Shown piece by piece: positions 53,197-64,000 of a stretch of DNA of 64,000 nt. The notes beneath the pieces are model-generated. The model had not been told where the DNA came from. It ran no database searches and saw only the letters and a program-made list of their open reading frames with translations. Source of the DNA: Schizophyllum amplum (taxonomy: Eukaryota > Basidiomycota > Agaricomycetes > Agaricales > Schizophyllaceae); the NCBI GenBank assembly GCA_007026445.1, contig VDMD01000001.1:3844001-3908000 (forward strand), in the 5' to 3' direction. A program made the translations under genes and the position numbers. The stretch's first letter is position 1. Each line of letters starts with the position of its first letter.

Positions 53197-56100
53197 ATGC
53201 TGGCTACATGCACGTTGACTACTGCCTCCATGACGCTTGCTTTTGCTCTACTCGCGCTGCTCGGCGCTCTCGTCGTGCGGGCGGCCGTGTTCGACCTCTC
53301 GGAGCTGCAATGGACGTTGAGGAGCGCGAACGGCTCGGTCGAAGTGCCCGGGAGTGTCCCGTCGCATGCGCATCTTGACCTCTTGCGTGCGGGAATCATA
53401 ACAGAGCCCCTCCTCGGCATCAACGGTGCGTTCTCCATCCTTTCCTCGTCGTCTCCAAAGCGCTGAATCAATCGGATGTATGTATAGATTACACCGAACG
53501 CTGGGTCTTCTACGACAACTGGACGTACACGGCGAACCTGGCCCCACTACTGGCGTTCTCGCAGCTGCAGGTGGCAGACCGAGCATTGCTCGTGTTCTAC
53601 GGCATCGACACCATTGCGAATATTGTGCGTTTTGGTCCGGGTGCATATACGCAGGTGTTGTTCTGACAAACGCGATAGACGATCGGTGATCACCCAATGG
53701 CATGGGTCAATAACCAGTTCATGCAGTGGGTGTTCGACGTGACGGATGTCGTGCAAGCATATGCGCCGGCGGACGCGGCGTTGTATGGCGCGCAAGACGG
53801 GTATGGGGCGCAAGTCCCGTTGGCTGTGTCGGCGCCCAATATCACTATATCACTCGAGTCGGCCTATTATTATGGCCTGAATGCGACGAGTCGGGCGGAC
53901 GCGCGGCAGTACGAGGATGATAACGGCACGGTAAGTCTTCAGTCAAATCATGATAGCCTAGTTGGAAGACGATGGTATGTCATTTCTGACGCATATATGC
54001 ATGCAGTTCGAGGTTCCGGGATACCGGCACTACACGAGGAAGATTCAGAGCGATTATGGTTGGGACTGGGTGGGTTTCACGTCGTCTCGCAGTTCAGTAC
54101 GGGCTTGGCGGCTATTTCGGCTCTTCTTTCGATTGGTGGGAAGTCTATGGCTGGCGCTACGGGATCAGTATGGCATGCTGTGATATTCGCCGAGGATGCT
54201 GTCGATGGGGGCCTTGGGCAGTTTATACTGGCTATATGCGTCCACCGAACCCGTTCGGGATAGCATGCGAAGCCAGTGCTTCAGACCACATTCGCTCAAC
54301 CTTTCCACGCAGGGTCCCGCCTTCGTTCCCAGCGGCATATACAAACCGGCGTACATCGTCACTCTCTCCGCTACCTGTTCCGGCGACATTGAGATCGGCA
54401 CGCCGCCCATATCCCCGTCTGGGACCCAGGACACCGACGACGCCATCTTCATCGAGGAGTCCTCAATCGACATATACAAGCTGGGCCAGAACTTCTCTAC
54501 CCCGCCCGTCGAGTCCGCTGATTGGGTCGTCAACGTTTCTCTTGCAATCCGCTCCGCGGCCGACTTCGCTGGGGCGACCATGACGCTCGCGCTGCTTGAG
54601 CTGAGCTACGAGTCGCCTGTATTTGCGCTGGACACAATAGCCTCGCGGGCGGATGCGCCGACGTGGGTGAGCGTGCAGTGGACCGTGCCCGACAGCATTC
54701 CGCAGCGGTGGTGGCCCTTTAACCTCGGCAAGCCTCAGCTGTATAACTTGACGGTCGCGCTCGCTCTATCAGAGACCTCGAATGTACGCTTCACTACGCG
54801 CACGGGCTTCCGCACGGTAGAGCTCGTGCAGAGTGCGTATTCGGACGAGGAAGTCGCCGCGCGAGGCATCACGCCGGGGGACCAGTGGCACTTCAAGATC
54901 AACGGGCGTGCCTTCTATGGGTCGGGGAACAATCTGATCCCACTGGATCCCTTCTATCCGAGGATACGCACCGAGGATATGCGCTGGCTACTGGACAGCG
55001 CGAAAATAACCGGGCAGAGTATGGCACGTACCTGTACTTCTTGCTTCTGCACACTCCCTCACCAACGCTTCCCACAGCTCCGCGTCTGGGGCGGCGGCAC
55101 GTACCAACCGTCGTCTGCGGGCGTCGCCGGCGGAGTGTACGACTTTTACTCGTTGTGCGACGAGCTGGGCATCCTCGCGTGGAGCGAGTTCATCTTCTCG
55201 GATGCGCTGTACCCTGTTAATGCGTGGTTCTTGGATACCATCGAGCCCGAGGTCAGGCAGAATGTGCGCAGGGTGAACCGGCATCCGAGCAATATACAGT
55301 GGGCGGGGGGAAACGAGGACGAGGGGATCGCGCTCTACAATCGGAACTGGGTGGAGGGTGGAGAGGAGCTTTTTGCGGAGGTGAGCGGTAGCGGTTTGGT
55401 GTGGTTGATGATGGTGGCAGACGGAAGGTTGATTGGCGCGGCAGTATCTGACGATGGTACAAGACTTCTTGTACAGAGTGACGACGGCGGAGACGCGGTC
55501 GGTGAGTGAGGGCGGGGTTCATTATCCACGAACTTTGGAAGGGCTGATGTCACGCGCGTGTAGGTGCCCTACACAGATTGCTCGACGACGAAGGGCGTGC
55601 TAAGCCTGGATCCGTACTTGCTGAGGTTGGATAACACTACCGAGGGGTATATCTACGGCAACGGCGGTGAGTAGCAACTAAGACCGCAATGAAGCTGACG
55701 CTGACTGTTCCACAAGAACGATACAATTACGATGTTACACAAGCCTTCAACTACAGTACTTATCCGCTGTCGCGGTTCGTTAATGAGTTTGGGTACGTAG
55801 ACACATGTCGCACCTCATAAGGTCATCGCTTACCGTCATCTAGATGGCAGTCCATGCCGTCGTTCTACTCATGGGAAGAAGTTCTCCAGTCACCTGAGGA
55901 CTTCGAATTCAACTCCACCGTGGTCATCTCGCGCGACCACCACCCGCCAGCGCGAACGCTGGACTTTCCCAATCCCAACGCGCCCGAGGGCCAGGGCGAG
56001 ATGACCTCCGCCGTCGAGCTCTGGCTTCCCAGGCCCGACACGCCCTCCGCCAATCACACTTTCGCTCAATGGTGCTGGAGCACGCAGATCTTCCAGTCCA

Positions 56101-56987
56101 TGGCGATCAGCGCGCAGGTCGCGTTCTATCGGCGCGGCGCGGGCGCGCCCGAGAACAATCTCGGCGCGCTCGTGTGGCAGCTGAACGACGTGTGGCAGGG
56201 CGTGTCCTGGTCGGGGATCGAGTACTCAGGGCGGTGGAAGCCGCTGCAGTACGCGCTGGGCGGGGCGTTTGCGAAGGTGGCGGTGTATCCGTTTTGGAAT
56301 GTAACGACGGAGAAGCTGGAGGTAGATGTGGTGTCGGATAGGCTGGAAGCGGTCGAGGGGGTGGCGCAGTTGACGTGGTACGATTGGGCGGGGGCGATGT
56401 TGAGGAGTGAGGTGGTAGAGTTTGGGGTGCCGGCGCTGAATTTCACGAGCGTGTCGGTGTTGGAGGGGATGGAAAATGTGCTGCCGGCGGGTGCGGTGAA
56501 GGAGAACGTGTGGTTGTTGGTAAACAGTACGGCACTTGTGGATGGCGAGCTCGTGTTGACTGAGCAATATGTGGGTGCCATATTCAATGCTCGCTGTTCA
56601 GATACTGATCAAATCATTACGAGCAGTTCACACCCACATCACTCGCTGACGCCAACCTTGTCGATCCGGCGGTCGAGGTGACTTACGAAGACGACTTGGT
56701 GTTCACGCTCAGCGCCAAGGGCGGGGTTGCGCCATGGACATGGCTCGACCACCCTGTGGGAATAGTGGGCTACTTCGTGGAATATGCGACGCGCCGGCCG
56801 CTCAACGGGCTCTACCTTGTTCCCGGAATTGATAGGACAGGTAAGTGCTCTCGACGAGTCGGAAGGAATACAGGAAGCTGACGCGTGCATCTCAGTCCAG
56901 TTCGTGGTTAAAAGGGACTTGTCGACTCTGACGCCGAATCCGGATGACTTTGCGTTGCGATCGCTATGGAATAATACACATGAATGA
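53197..56987 (+). CDS. Beta-mannosidase, glycoside hydrolase family 2
   Basis: Twelve exons: 53197-53425, 53488-53624, 53679-53930, 54007-54069, 54313-55023, 55078-55380, 55445-55501, 55564-55666, 55717-55792, 55844-56570, 56627-56840, 56896-56987; 987 residues, all phases closing. A hydrophobic N-terminus (TLAFALLALLGALVVRAAV) is a likely signal peptide. The mature protein starts FDLSELQWTLRSANGSVEVP GSVPSHAHLDLL, a GH2 sugar-binding domain. Catalytic landmarks: RVWGGGTYQ, the acid/base Glu in QWAGGNEDEG (about residue 543) and the nucleophile Glu in NEFGWQSMP (about 642). It would release terminal beta-mannose from mannan oligosaccharides, complementing the LPMO at the other end of the window. 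Intron 5 (55024-55077) appears to use a GC donor. Intron 4 (243 nt) is unusually long. Confidence 0.94.
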
Positions 56988-57783
56988 GTTTATGGCGGAA
57001 GTCGAATATAGCAAAGTTGAACACGTCCCAGCGGTCCGCGCACTGGTGCCGATTGCGCGCGCAACTGTCGCGTCGATCCTTGCTCCCTTCTCCGTTCTCT
57101 CCTTCTTCGGGCTTTGACGTTTCCAGGCAATATACGTTCTCCTCACGCTTCGGGACGCCCACGATTTCCCAGCCATCCACACTCATTTCCAGCCGACTTC
57201 ACCGGCCGTATATCCGGCTTTTACCACAGCGCCTGCTCATGCGACCCTCAAACGCTCCAGGTGGGCAGTCTTGATCTCTTAAGGTGTCCCGAGATCTGAC
57301 TTCTCTGCTCTCGAAACCGCCAACAGGCCAGGATCATGGGCTTCCCACTGCATACGACAAGGTTGCCCCGATTTCGGTCAAATCAAGGCGGCACGTCGTA
57401 TTCTCTCATCGATAATCCATATGGCGCCCCCTTTACCTTCTCAGGCCGCCCGACGTTGTCTACGCCAACTGCTGCAGTTGTTGTGGGTGGCTGCAGGTGC
57501 GCATCACGTGGTGCACACGACGTGGCCACGTGCTGCGAGCAGCCTGCCGCCCACGGCCGATTGCTTATCCCGTTCCCCCAGAATCCCCCACCTTTGCAGT
57601 ACCCCACACGACGAACAGCGTGCAAGCTGCATACGGCGCACCACCAGATACAACAACATCTCTTGTCCAGATGACACCCGCGACTGGAACGGACAGTCGC
57701 GCGACACCGCGGACCTCATGACCGCGTCTCATCGGGCGGGATAAGATGCGCTCTTTAGATGTCACGCCTTGTTCACGACTGTC
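56988..57783. other. Intergenic region
   Basis: Between the beta-mannosidase and thiolase genes. Open frames show no domain. No gene is supported. Confidence 0.5.
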
Positions 57784-59224
57784 ATGTTGCTCTCCTCGAC
57801 GTCGCGAGTGATGTCGCGCGCCCTCTGGCGTCCTATGACTCGGACCGCAGCCACTCGTTCACCGCGCGGCATGGCAGACATCCTAGCCAAGAACCCAGAC
57901 GACGTGGTGATCACCTTCGCAAAGCGCACAGCGGTCGGCAAGGCGAGGAAGGGCCAGTTCAAGGACGTGCCCGTGGACGAGATGTTGCAGGCGTTGTTTG
58001 CAGTGCGTCGCATGATCGATACCGTTTCTCCAGCTGACATCCCTTCAGGCTACCCTGCAGAAGACAGGGCTCGACCCTACGAAGATTGACGACATCTGCG
58101 TTGGAACCTGTCACCCGCCATCTCCCCTCTATGTCTCTCGCGCGGCCGCGCTCGCGGCAGGCATCCCCAACTCGGTCCCCATCTCTACCGTCAACCGACT
58201 CTGCTCTTCCGGGCTCATGGCCATTCGAAACATCGCGCACGCAGTCCAGTCAGGAGAGACGGGCATAGGCATGGCCGTAGGCGTGGAAAGCATGAGTCTC
58301 AAGTGCGTCTACGCGTCCCTCATCCATACCCTCAACTCTAACGCCCCTGCAGTCCCCGCCCAACACCAGCCATCTCCGACGCGGTCAGCCAGCACGCCGA
58401 GGCCCACGACTGCGTGCAACCCATGGGCTGGACGTCCGAGATGGTCGCGCAGACCTACAACGTCTCGCGCCGGGTGCAGGACGAGTACGCGCTCATCTCG
58501 CACACGCGCGCCGGCGACGCGCTCACCCGCGGCGTCTTCCAACACGAGATCCTCCCCGTCGAGATCCGCGGCGCGACCATCTCCGTCGACGACACCATAC
58601 GCCCGGGCGTCACCATGGACTCGCTTGCCGCCCTCAAGCCCGTGTTCCCGGACTGGGGCACGGCGTCGACGACGGCGGGAAACGCGTCGGGTGTCGGGGA
58701 CGGTGCTGGCCTGTGTATACTAACGACGAGAGCACGCGCCGAGCGGGAGGGGATGGACATCGTCGGGAAGTGGGTCGGATGCGCGGTGGTCGGTGTAGAG
58801 CCGAAGGTAATGGGTATTGCGCCGGTAGCCGCGGTGCCGAAGATGCTTGCGCAAGTGGGGCTCACGAAGGAGGACATTGATATCTACGAGGTGTGTGGCG
58901 TGCCAGGTCGTCCGAACCGTCTAACGCGTCCTCTAGATCAACGAAGCCTTTGCGTCGCAGTTTGCGTACTGCGTTCAGCAGCTACAGATCCCTATTGAGA
59001 AGATCAATCCGAACGGCGGCGCTATCGCTATCACGCATCCTCTCGGCATGAGTAAGTCTGCTACCACGGTCTACGAATCATCCTAACTGTGCGTCCCAGC
59101 TGGTGTTCGCCAAATCGTCACAGGTCTCGCGGAGCTCAAGAGGCGCGACGAGAAGATCCTGCTCACAAGCATGTGCGTCGGCAGCGGCATGGGCGCCGCC
59201 AGCATCATCGTCAACGAGGCGTGA
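57784..59224 (+). CDS. 3-ketoacyl-CoA thiolase (acetyl-CoA acyltransferase)
   Basis: Exons 57784-58002, 58049-58302, 58353-58890, 58937-59051 and 59100-59224 encode 416 residues, normal for the family. It cleaves 3-ketoacyl-CoA to acetyl-CoA in fatty-acid beta-oxidation. Landmarks: the acylated Cys in [14 protein letters not shown] (about residue 124), [20 protein letters not shown], the active-site His in [14 protein letters not shown] (about 370) and the second Cys in [12 protein letters not shown] (about 401). The usual GHPLG is THPLG here. The N-terminus is Arg-rich without acidic residues ([20 protein letters not shown]), like a mitochondrial presequence; no clear PTS2 motif or C-terminal PTS1 is seen. 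Starting at the second Met (residue 10) is also possible. Confidence 0.93.
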
Positions 59225-59393
59225 AGCGTGAATCCCAGGATGTCTATTCTACGATTACAAGTGAATACAGAAGACAATTGTCCACCTATCTATCGCCCGT
59301 CTATATATCCAGCAGAACCCCGGTGCATGGAAAGTCTATGATCATATACTACAGCCCGCCAACGACTCGTCCAGTGTAACGTCGCTGCCTGAC

Positions 59394-59455
59394 TCAATCT
59401 GCCAGCATCCGAGCTCAACCTGCCAGCATCCGAGCTCAACCTGCCAACAGCGACA
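59394..59455. repeat. 21-bp direct repeat at the 3' end of the HNH-like gene
   Basis: CTCAACCTGCCAGCATCCGA-type unit occurs about three times across the stop codon of the minus-strand gene, so its last codons are part of the repeat. Confidence 0.7.
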
Positions 59456-60599
59456 GAGCACCGTGCAGCAGGCTCGCCGACGACCCGTCTTCTTCCAAGA
59501 CCGACGTGGCAAGGATGCTCGCGTACAGCTTCGACAGGGCGTCGTTTGCGCCAGAGAGGTGCGCGACGCGACAGCACACCGCATGCGTGCGTATGAATAT
59601 AGGGTCGGGTGGTGGCACACTCAGCCCCGTGCGCGGGTCTTCGAATGGGCGCAGAACGATCTCGGATAAGCAGTCTCTTGGTGCGCCGCGAGGGCCGGTG
59701 AGGCAGTAGCGGGTCGGGTGAGTGCCTTCGTTGGGTCCGTGGCTGAGCCCGGGTACCGGTTCGAGACAGAGGCGCAACTTGTTCATGGCCAGCTGGATGG
59801 GCTCGCTCACGGCGACGAGGTTGCGCGGTGTATGGGGGTCGTGAGAGCGCGCGTCCGGGAGCGCACCGAGGCGGTGGAGTACGGCAACGGACTCGCGAGT
59901 GATCTTACTCTGCATAGGATCAGCATGGTGAGTGGTGCGTGGGGGTGGACACAACGCACTCTGGGTAAGAACTCAGCGACCTTCACAGAGACGTTTGTCG
60001 TGGAAGACTGTATGAGGCCGCGCTCGACGCTGGCCGTGTCCGCGTATCCAGTTATGGTGCAGCGGAAGTCGTCGCGGAGGAGGGTCTGGAAGGCGAGTCA
60101 GATGAGTTACGATGGTGCTCGTTGCTAACGCACCTTGGCCTTGTAATGCACGTTCTCCGGCCCCTTGCACGCCTCGATGTACTCGTCAAGCGCTACCTTC
60201 CTAGGCGGCGCAGCCGCCTCGGGATCGGATGGCGCAACCGTCTTCGACCTGACTGCACCGTGTCGATCAGCCATCGCCGTCAACGGGCATGAAAGACCCA
60301 GATCACCCACACGTATGAATGAAGTACTTGACGTACAACAAGCCGAGGCGGTACAGCCGCGCGTCAACCTCGCAGCAGTACGAGACATCCGCGGCGACCC
60401 GCTCGCGGCCCACGGGCGAGACGGGGTGCAGGAGCAGGTACCCGAGCACACGCGCGGCGACGATGTGCGTGATCGGCCCATGGGCGCGGAGGTGGGCAGC
60501 GCGCTGCTCGTAGCGGAGCACGCTCTCGTAGGCCGAGTCGGGGTCGATGGGGTCGGCGGGCGGGAGAGGCTGGGCGGATAGGCCCCAGCCATCGTCCAT
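59436..60599 (-). CDS. HNH-endonuclease-like fungal protein
   Basis: Exons 60311-60599, 60134-60252, 59987-60085 and 59436-59909 encode 326 residues; phases close. The N-terminus is MDDGWGLSAQPLPPADPIDP followed by a helical region (VLGYLLLHPVSPVGRERVAA). The segment TLLRDDFRCTITGYADTASV resembles the start of fungal HNH domains (RDxxRCxxTG). The usual AHIIP/HNH half that should follow is missing; instead SKITRESVAVLHRLGALPDA follows after a 77-nt intron. Either the domain is degenerate or the exon 3/4 junction hides more coding sequence. Alternative: an unrelated protein of a lineage-specific family. Confidence 0.55.
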
Positions 60600-61597
60600 G
60601 ACACGGCAGGTGGGGTTGCGGAGGCCGGTGGTGGTGACGGTGAAAGGATGATAAAAGCGCGAAATGCAAATCCGACAAAGCGATGGGCGCCTAATCGCTC
60701 AATCGGGTCAAGTTTAGAATCGGCTTCAACTTATCGCTCCCAGGCCATGGTCGCTGTGACTCGTTCCCTCCATTGATTCTGCTCTCCAGTTCTCTCATCG
60801 GGCGCACACGCTGGAACTGGAATTCGATGTGTTCTTGCAAGTTGCGACTTGGTTAATATCGTGGGAGAAAAGGAGATGACGGAGAATCGCCACTGATCGC
60901 CACAAATTGCATGCTCCCGGATGCGCGGCCCGATCGGAGATCGCACTCAGTGAGTCAGTTTGTCAGTTGTCGCTTGCCACCGTCTTCCTGCCTCGCAAAT
61001 TCTCCATAGTCCTAATATCCTACGGAACATGTGGTCACCGGTCATTTCCCTTCACTATGAGTGTATTCATGCAAGTGCAATAGTACCTTTTTGACGGGCA
61101 GGCCGCTCGAGAGTCGTCTGGCAGTGCGCTTTTGCCCTGCTGCCAAGGTCCATCTATCAGGTATGTTTGCTATGCCATTCGTGAAAACATTCTGGTGGTG
61201 TATCATATCAGCGCTGCACGTCCTTTCTCATTCAACCTTGGGACCGCTGCACGGGCGCCCATGCGAGGTCACTGACTCACTCTGCCCATCAACGGGCAGA
61301 TATGCCAGATTTCCTCCACGTCGACGCTGCCCGTATGTCGATGCACAAGCACATTAATCTCGATGGACAATAGCTGAGCTCGGGACGCTCCTCGCCACTT
61401 ATATTTGATGCACGGCGGGCATTGCACTAACCAGAGACCTCAGTCTCACGCGCCCGTCGAGACGGGGATGACTTATAAACGAGCAAGTAGGTGACGCAGT
61501 TCTTGTCTCCTCGCCTTACTCCTGGTTTCCCGCAGCCTGCACGGTCAAGCTTCTTGTCTTTTCTTCATCCAGCTTCATTCATCCCTCGTCGTACACC
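60600..61597. other. Intergenic region
   Basis: A TATA-like ACTTATAAACG lies at about 61472, some 125 nt upstream of the secreted-protein ATG. No gene is supported. Confidence 0.5.
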
Positions 61598-62092
61598 ATG
61601 AAGTGCTTCTCCGTTAGGATACTCTCTGCTCTGGCCGCCGTCGCCTACACAGCGCCTGCGCACTCCGTGCCCGCTCCGCCTTCTGCGAGCATCACCTGCC
61701 CATTGCGGTGTGCACGTATTATTTTTGCTACCTGCCGTCTCTTCTCATTTTTCTGCCGTGGAATGCTATCTGATTATCATAGTTGACATGCTCGGCTCGT
61801 TCATATCAACTCTTGTGCTCGTCGTATCTAGCAAGACCCGCCGAAAGACATCAAAGCCGTGCACGCGAAGACCTTCGAGGTCGTCCACTGCAGGGCCCAC
61901 CAGGCACTGCGCGGCACGCAGTACTAACAATACCAGCGGTGCGCAGTCCTTCAATCCACGTAGAAACATCCTTATTGCCTTTATTTTTTTTGCGCGCCAT
62001 CGTGCTGACTGACGTCGGCCACATGCGTCGAAGGCAAGCAGCTGCAGCTCGAAGAATATCGTGTGGACCGTGGAGCATACCGTGGAGCATAA
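61598..62092 (+). CDS. Small secreted protein candidate
   Basis: The start MKCFSVRILSALAAVAYTAP is a good signal peptide, followed by AHSVPAPPSASITCPLRC (exon 1 about 61598-61715). Exon 2 (about 61836-61920) reads HPPKDIKAVHAKTFEVVHCR and AHQALRGTQ, ending at a GTACTAAC donor. The last exon begins near 62033; one frame gives GKQLQLEEYRVDRGAYRGA with a stop at 62090, another stays open to about 62190 (NIVWTVEHTVEHNSCTTAHP). The phase link between exons 2 and 3 is unresolved. The short Cys-containing secreted form is typical of fungal small secreted proteins; function unknown. Confidence 0.5.
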
Positions 62093-62846
62093 TTCTTGTA
62101 CGACGGCTCACCCGCAACTGTGCTCTCCGTTTCAACACGCGGGACGACCCGTGCAAAGTCCGTGCAACGAGTTCCGGCCACCTGCAATGAGCTCTTAATT
62201 GTGCGCATTCATCCCCGGACAACACAATTGCGCGGAGGCATAACTAAGTGAGACACGGCGCGATATAAAAGCGCGCGGGCGGGGCGAACCAGGGAGCCAC
62301 CTGCTTGTCTTTCCCCGACCTACTTTCTGTGACGCGCGCGCCCTGGCCCCCGCTCCTCGGACTTTGCCGTGACCAGTTACGGCCGCTTTCTTCCATGCTG
62401 TCTGCTCAGTCAGCACTTACTCAGCTTCCCAGTATCTCTGAGGTCTGCTTAGCAAGCAGACCTGTATATATACGAGGCTCGAAGTACCTACTTTCCTTAG
62501 AATTCCCTAGAGTGTTTCCCTCTGTTCGACGAATCGACGTTGTTACAGTTCGTGACCGTGGGAATTCTCTTCCATTTCCGTGTATCGACCCCGTGCCGCT
62601 TCGGCTCGGACACGCAGTCGCTACATATTTTTGAACTCTCGCTCAACGTCTTCGACATCGACACCGACTTCGACTTCGACTCCGACTTCGACTAGCGACA
62701 ACTCGACAACCTCTGCTTATCTCATTACCTCTCGTATACCCCGTCAGGACGACGGCTTGATCACCCGCTCAACCTCGACGGTTCTTTCTCGGCTCTAGCT
62801 TCAATTTTTTTTTCTTCTCTCTCTTTCGACGACTGGGATATATATC
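62093..62846. other. Possible 5' LTR / leader of a retroelement
   Basis: Holds TATAAAA at 62264-62270, a perfect 10-bp stem hairpin at 62441-62463, a second TATA run (TATATATA at about 62465) and a hexamer CGACTT microsatellite at about 62650-62695. A TG...CA unit such as 62329-62548 ending TTACA would fit an LTR, but the matching 3' LTR is outside the window, so this is inference. Confidence 0.35.
62441..62463. other. Perfect hairpin, 10-bp stem, 3-nt loop
   Basis: AGGTCTGCTT, loop AGC, AAGCAGACCT; immediately followed by GTATATATACG. Could be a regulatory or LTR feature. Confidence 0.6.
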
Positions 62847-64000
62847 ATGGCGAAGTCATCACGGACGCGTGATGAAGCTGGACGGCTTGCTGCGACCATG
62901 GGGGTCGCTGCGATGCCACACGAAGATGAGTCCCTGGCACGGCCAGTAACGACTCACGCTTCCACAGATAGTACGGACCGCGGGTCCAATTCTTTCGGGC
63001 CAAAGGTGCACGACGCGCGCGCCCTGGCCCCCGGGCACGGACGCCCTGGGGTTGTTACGTCCGAGGGCGCCCCAGAGCCTCCTCGGATGTTGGGATTCCC
63101 AGCCACAACGGCTGCGGGATCTCGCCGAGGTCTTTCAGCCACGACGGCTGAGGGGCTTCGTCGGGGTCTCCTAGCCACGACGGCCAAGGAGCCCCAAACT
63201 TCGACCGTCTTGGAGACGAGCTCGAAGTCGGCCGAGGCAGCCGGTGCTCCTGCACAGCATGCCTTTACCGCGCTACCCCCGGAGGACTACACGTCCGATG
63301 GTGGCGATGACGCCGGCAAGGATGCTGACGACAGCGAACGCGCGCGGACTGCGCCTCGCGCCATACGAGCTACGAGTAGACCTAGTCAGAGAGTACTAGA
63401 CACTCGTAATGGATCGTTTTTGCACAACGTACGCATGCGTCGCGGCGTTGACGACAACTCAGACGGTAACAATGGCGACCGTTCTGACGTGTCTGATGAG
63501 CATACGGTCCCTATCGCGAACCCCACAGGAAAGGGGAAGGGAACCGATGTCAGAAATTTTGGGAATCTTGACTTCACTGAGGAAGAACAGGATCCCGAGA
63601 TTCAGAAGCAGATCTGGGATTCTGCTGCACGAGACAATTGTCGTGGGTTGAAGCTTATCGACAAGGCTACCACGTCGCACGCGTCGCCTCATGGTGAGGG
63701 AATCGCGTTGCTGTCTGAACTTCGGGACGAAGTTCATCGCAAAACTCTCGAGTTAGCGGACTACGCTATAATGAGTGCTAAGCTTGATAAGCAGCTCAAG
63801 GAGCTGACTCGGAAGTACAATGATCTCGTGGAGATCATGAGCGACCAGACTCGCTCGCAGGGAGGTGCACGGGATCAGCCGACCGAAAGTCAACCGGCAC
63901 GTGATTTCGGGATCAAAGTCGAGCGGTCGAGGACCGCAATCCCTGCAGCTGCTCCCACGTCTCGCTTCAGTGCCGAGATGCCGGTACGACGCGAAGACAA
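62847..64000 (+). CDS. Long ORF, possible retroelement gag (partial at right edge)
   Basis: The frame from ATG 62847 is open for 384 codons to the window end without an intron, unlike the host genes here. It begins MAKSSRTRDEAGRLAATMGV. Residues about 85-125 contain three degenerate repeats of the form ATTAxGxRRGL. Later parts read NFGNLDFTEEEQDPEIQKQI and a charged helical, coiled-coil-like region (LRDEVHRKTLELADYAIMSA, KLDKQLKELTRKYNDLVEIM). Codon use is more relaxed than in host genes. Gag proteins of Ty3/gypsy elements have this general make-up, but no zinc knuckle, protease or reverse transcriptase is within view, so the identity is only a guess. Confidence 0.5.
   Translation, partial: MAKSSRTRDEAGRLAATMGVAAMPHEDESLARPVTTHASTDSTDRGSNSFGPKVHDARALAPGHGRPGVVTSEGAPEPPRMLGFPATTAAGSRRGLSATTAEGLRRGLLATTAKEPQTSTVLETSSKSAEAAGAPAQHAFTALPPEDYTSDGGDDAGKDADDSERARTAPRAIRATSRPSQRVLDTRNGSFLHNVRMRRGVDDNSDGNNGDRSDVSDEHTVPIANPTGKGKGTDVRNFGNLDFTEEEQDPEIQKQIWDSAARDNCRGLKLIDKATTSHASPHGEGIALLSELRDEVHRKTLELADYAIMSAKLDKQLKELTRKYNDLVEIMSDQTRSQGGARDQPTESQPARDFGIKVERSRTAIPAAAPTSRFSAEMPVRRED

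Noticed and set aside
1..64000. CRISPR arrays, bacterial operons or riboswitches
   Set aside because: None seen; gene structure is eukaryotic with spliceosomal introns throughout.

Overview
The window looks like nuclear DNA of a basidiomycete fungus, most likely an Agaricomycete. Coding regions are GC-rich and broken by many introns of about 46-60 nt with GT...AG ends. The gene set fits: an AA9 lytic polysaccharide monooxygenase, a GH2 beta-mannosidase, NOG1, ORC5, a METTL18/HPM1-type histidine methyltransferase, Con-6 proteins, a PIF/Harbinger transposon and a CACTA-like element. All assignments come from reading the translated sequence; no database search was run.

Layout. 1-952 (-): secreted AA9 LPMO, cut by the left edge. 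1644-3003 (+): securin-like protein. 3393-7758 (+): two Con-6 genes flanking a long C2H2-type zinc-finger gene (ZF1). 8531-10033: non-autonomous CACTA-like element. 11229-13127 (+): Ser/Pro-rich unknown. 14715-15343 (+): small zinc-finger gene A. 15984-18233 (-) and 18491-20436 (+): divergent NOG1 and ORC5. 20902-25016: complete PIF/Harbinger element with transposase and Myb/SANT-like ORFs. 25351-25929 (+): third Con-6 gene. 26293-28073 (+): HPM1-like methyltransferase. 28468-43986 (-): seven genes all on the minus strand, namely small zinc-finger genes B, D and C, the ZF1 paralog ZF2, and three small low-complexity genes G, F and E. 45335-48414 (+): two unknown disordered proteins. 50388-51750 (+): Frag1/DRAM/Sfk1-family membrane protein. 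52497-52566 (-): tRNA-Gly(GCC). 53197-56987 (+): beta-mannosidase. 57784-59224 (+): 3-ketoacyl-CoA thiolase. 59436-60599 (-): HNH-like protein. 61598-62092 (+): small secreted protein. 62847-64000 (+): start of a long ORF, possibly retroelement gag, running off the right edge.

The strongest candidate for something undescribed is the accessory region. Four small single-zinc-finger genes (A-D) and three low-complexity genes (E-G) share one unusual 5' architecture: a first coding exon of 8-11 nt followed by a phase-2 intron of about 50 nt, behind a TATA box. Genes A, B and C share a promoter block. Genes D, E and G, and the unrelated gene at 11229, share a CGAACAATGG element (F has a variant). 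E and G carry KEN-box-like motifs. The three Con-6 genes independently show a 7-nt first coding exon. This suggests lineage-specific families that expanded together with their 5' ends and promoters.
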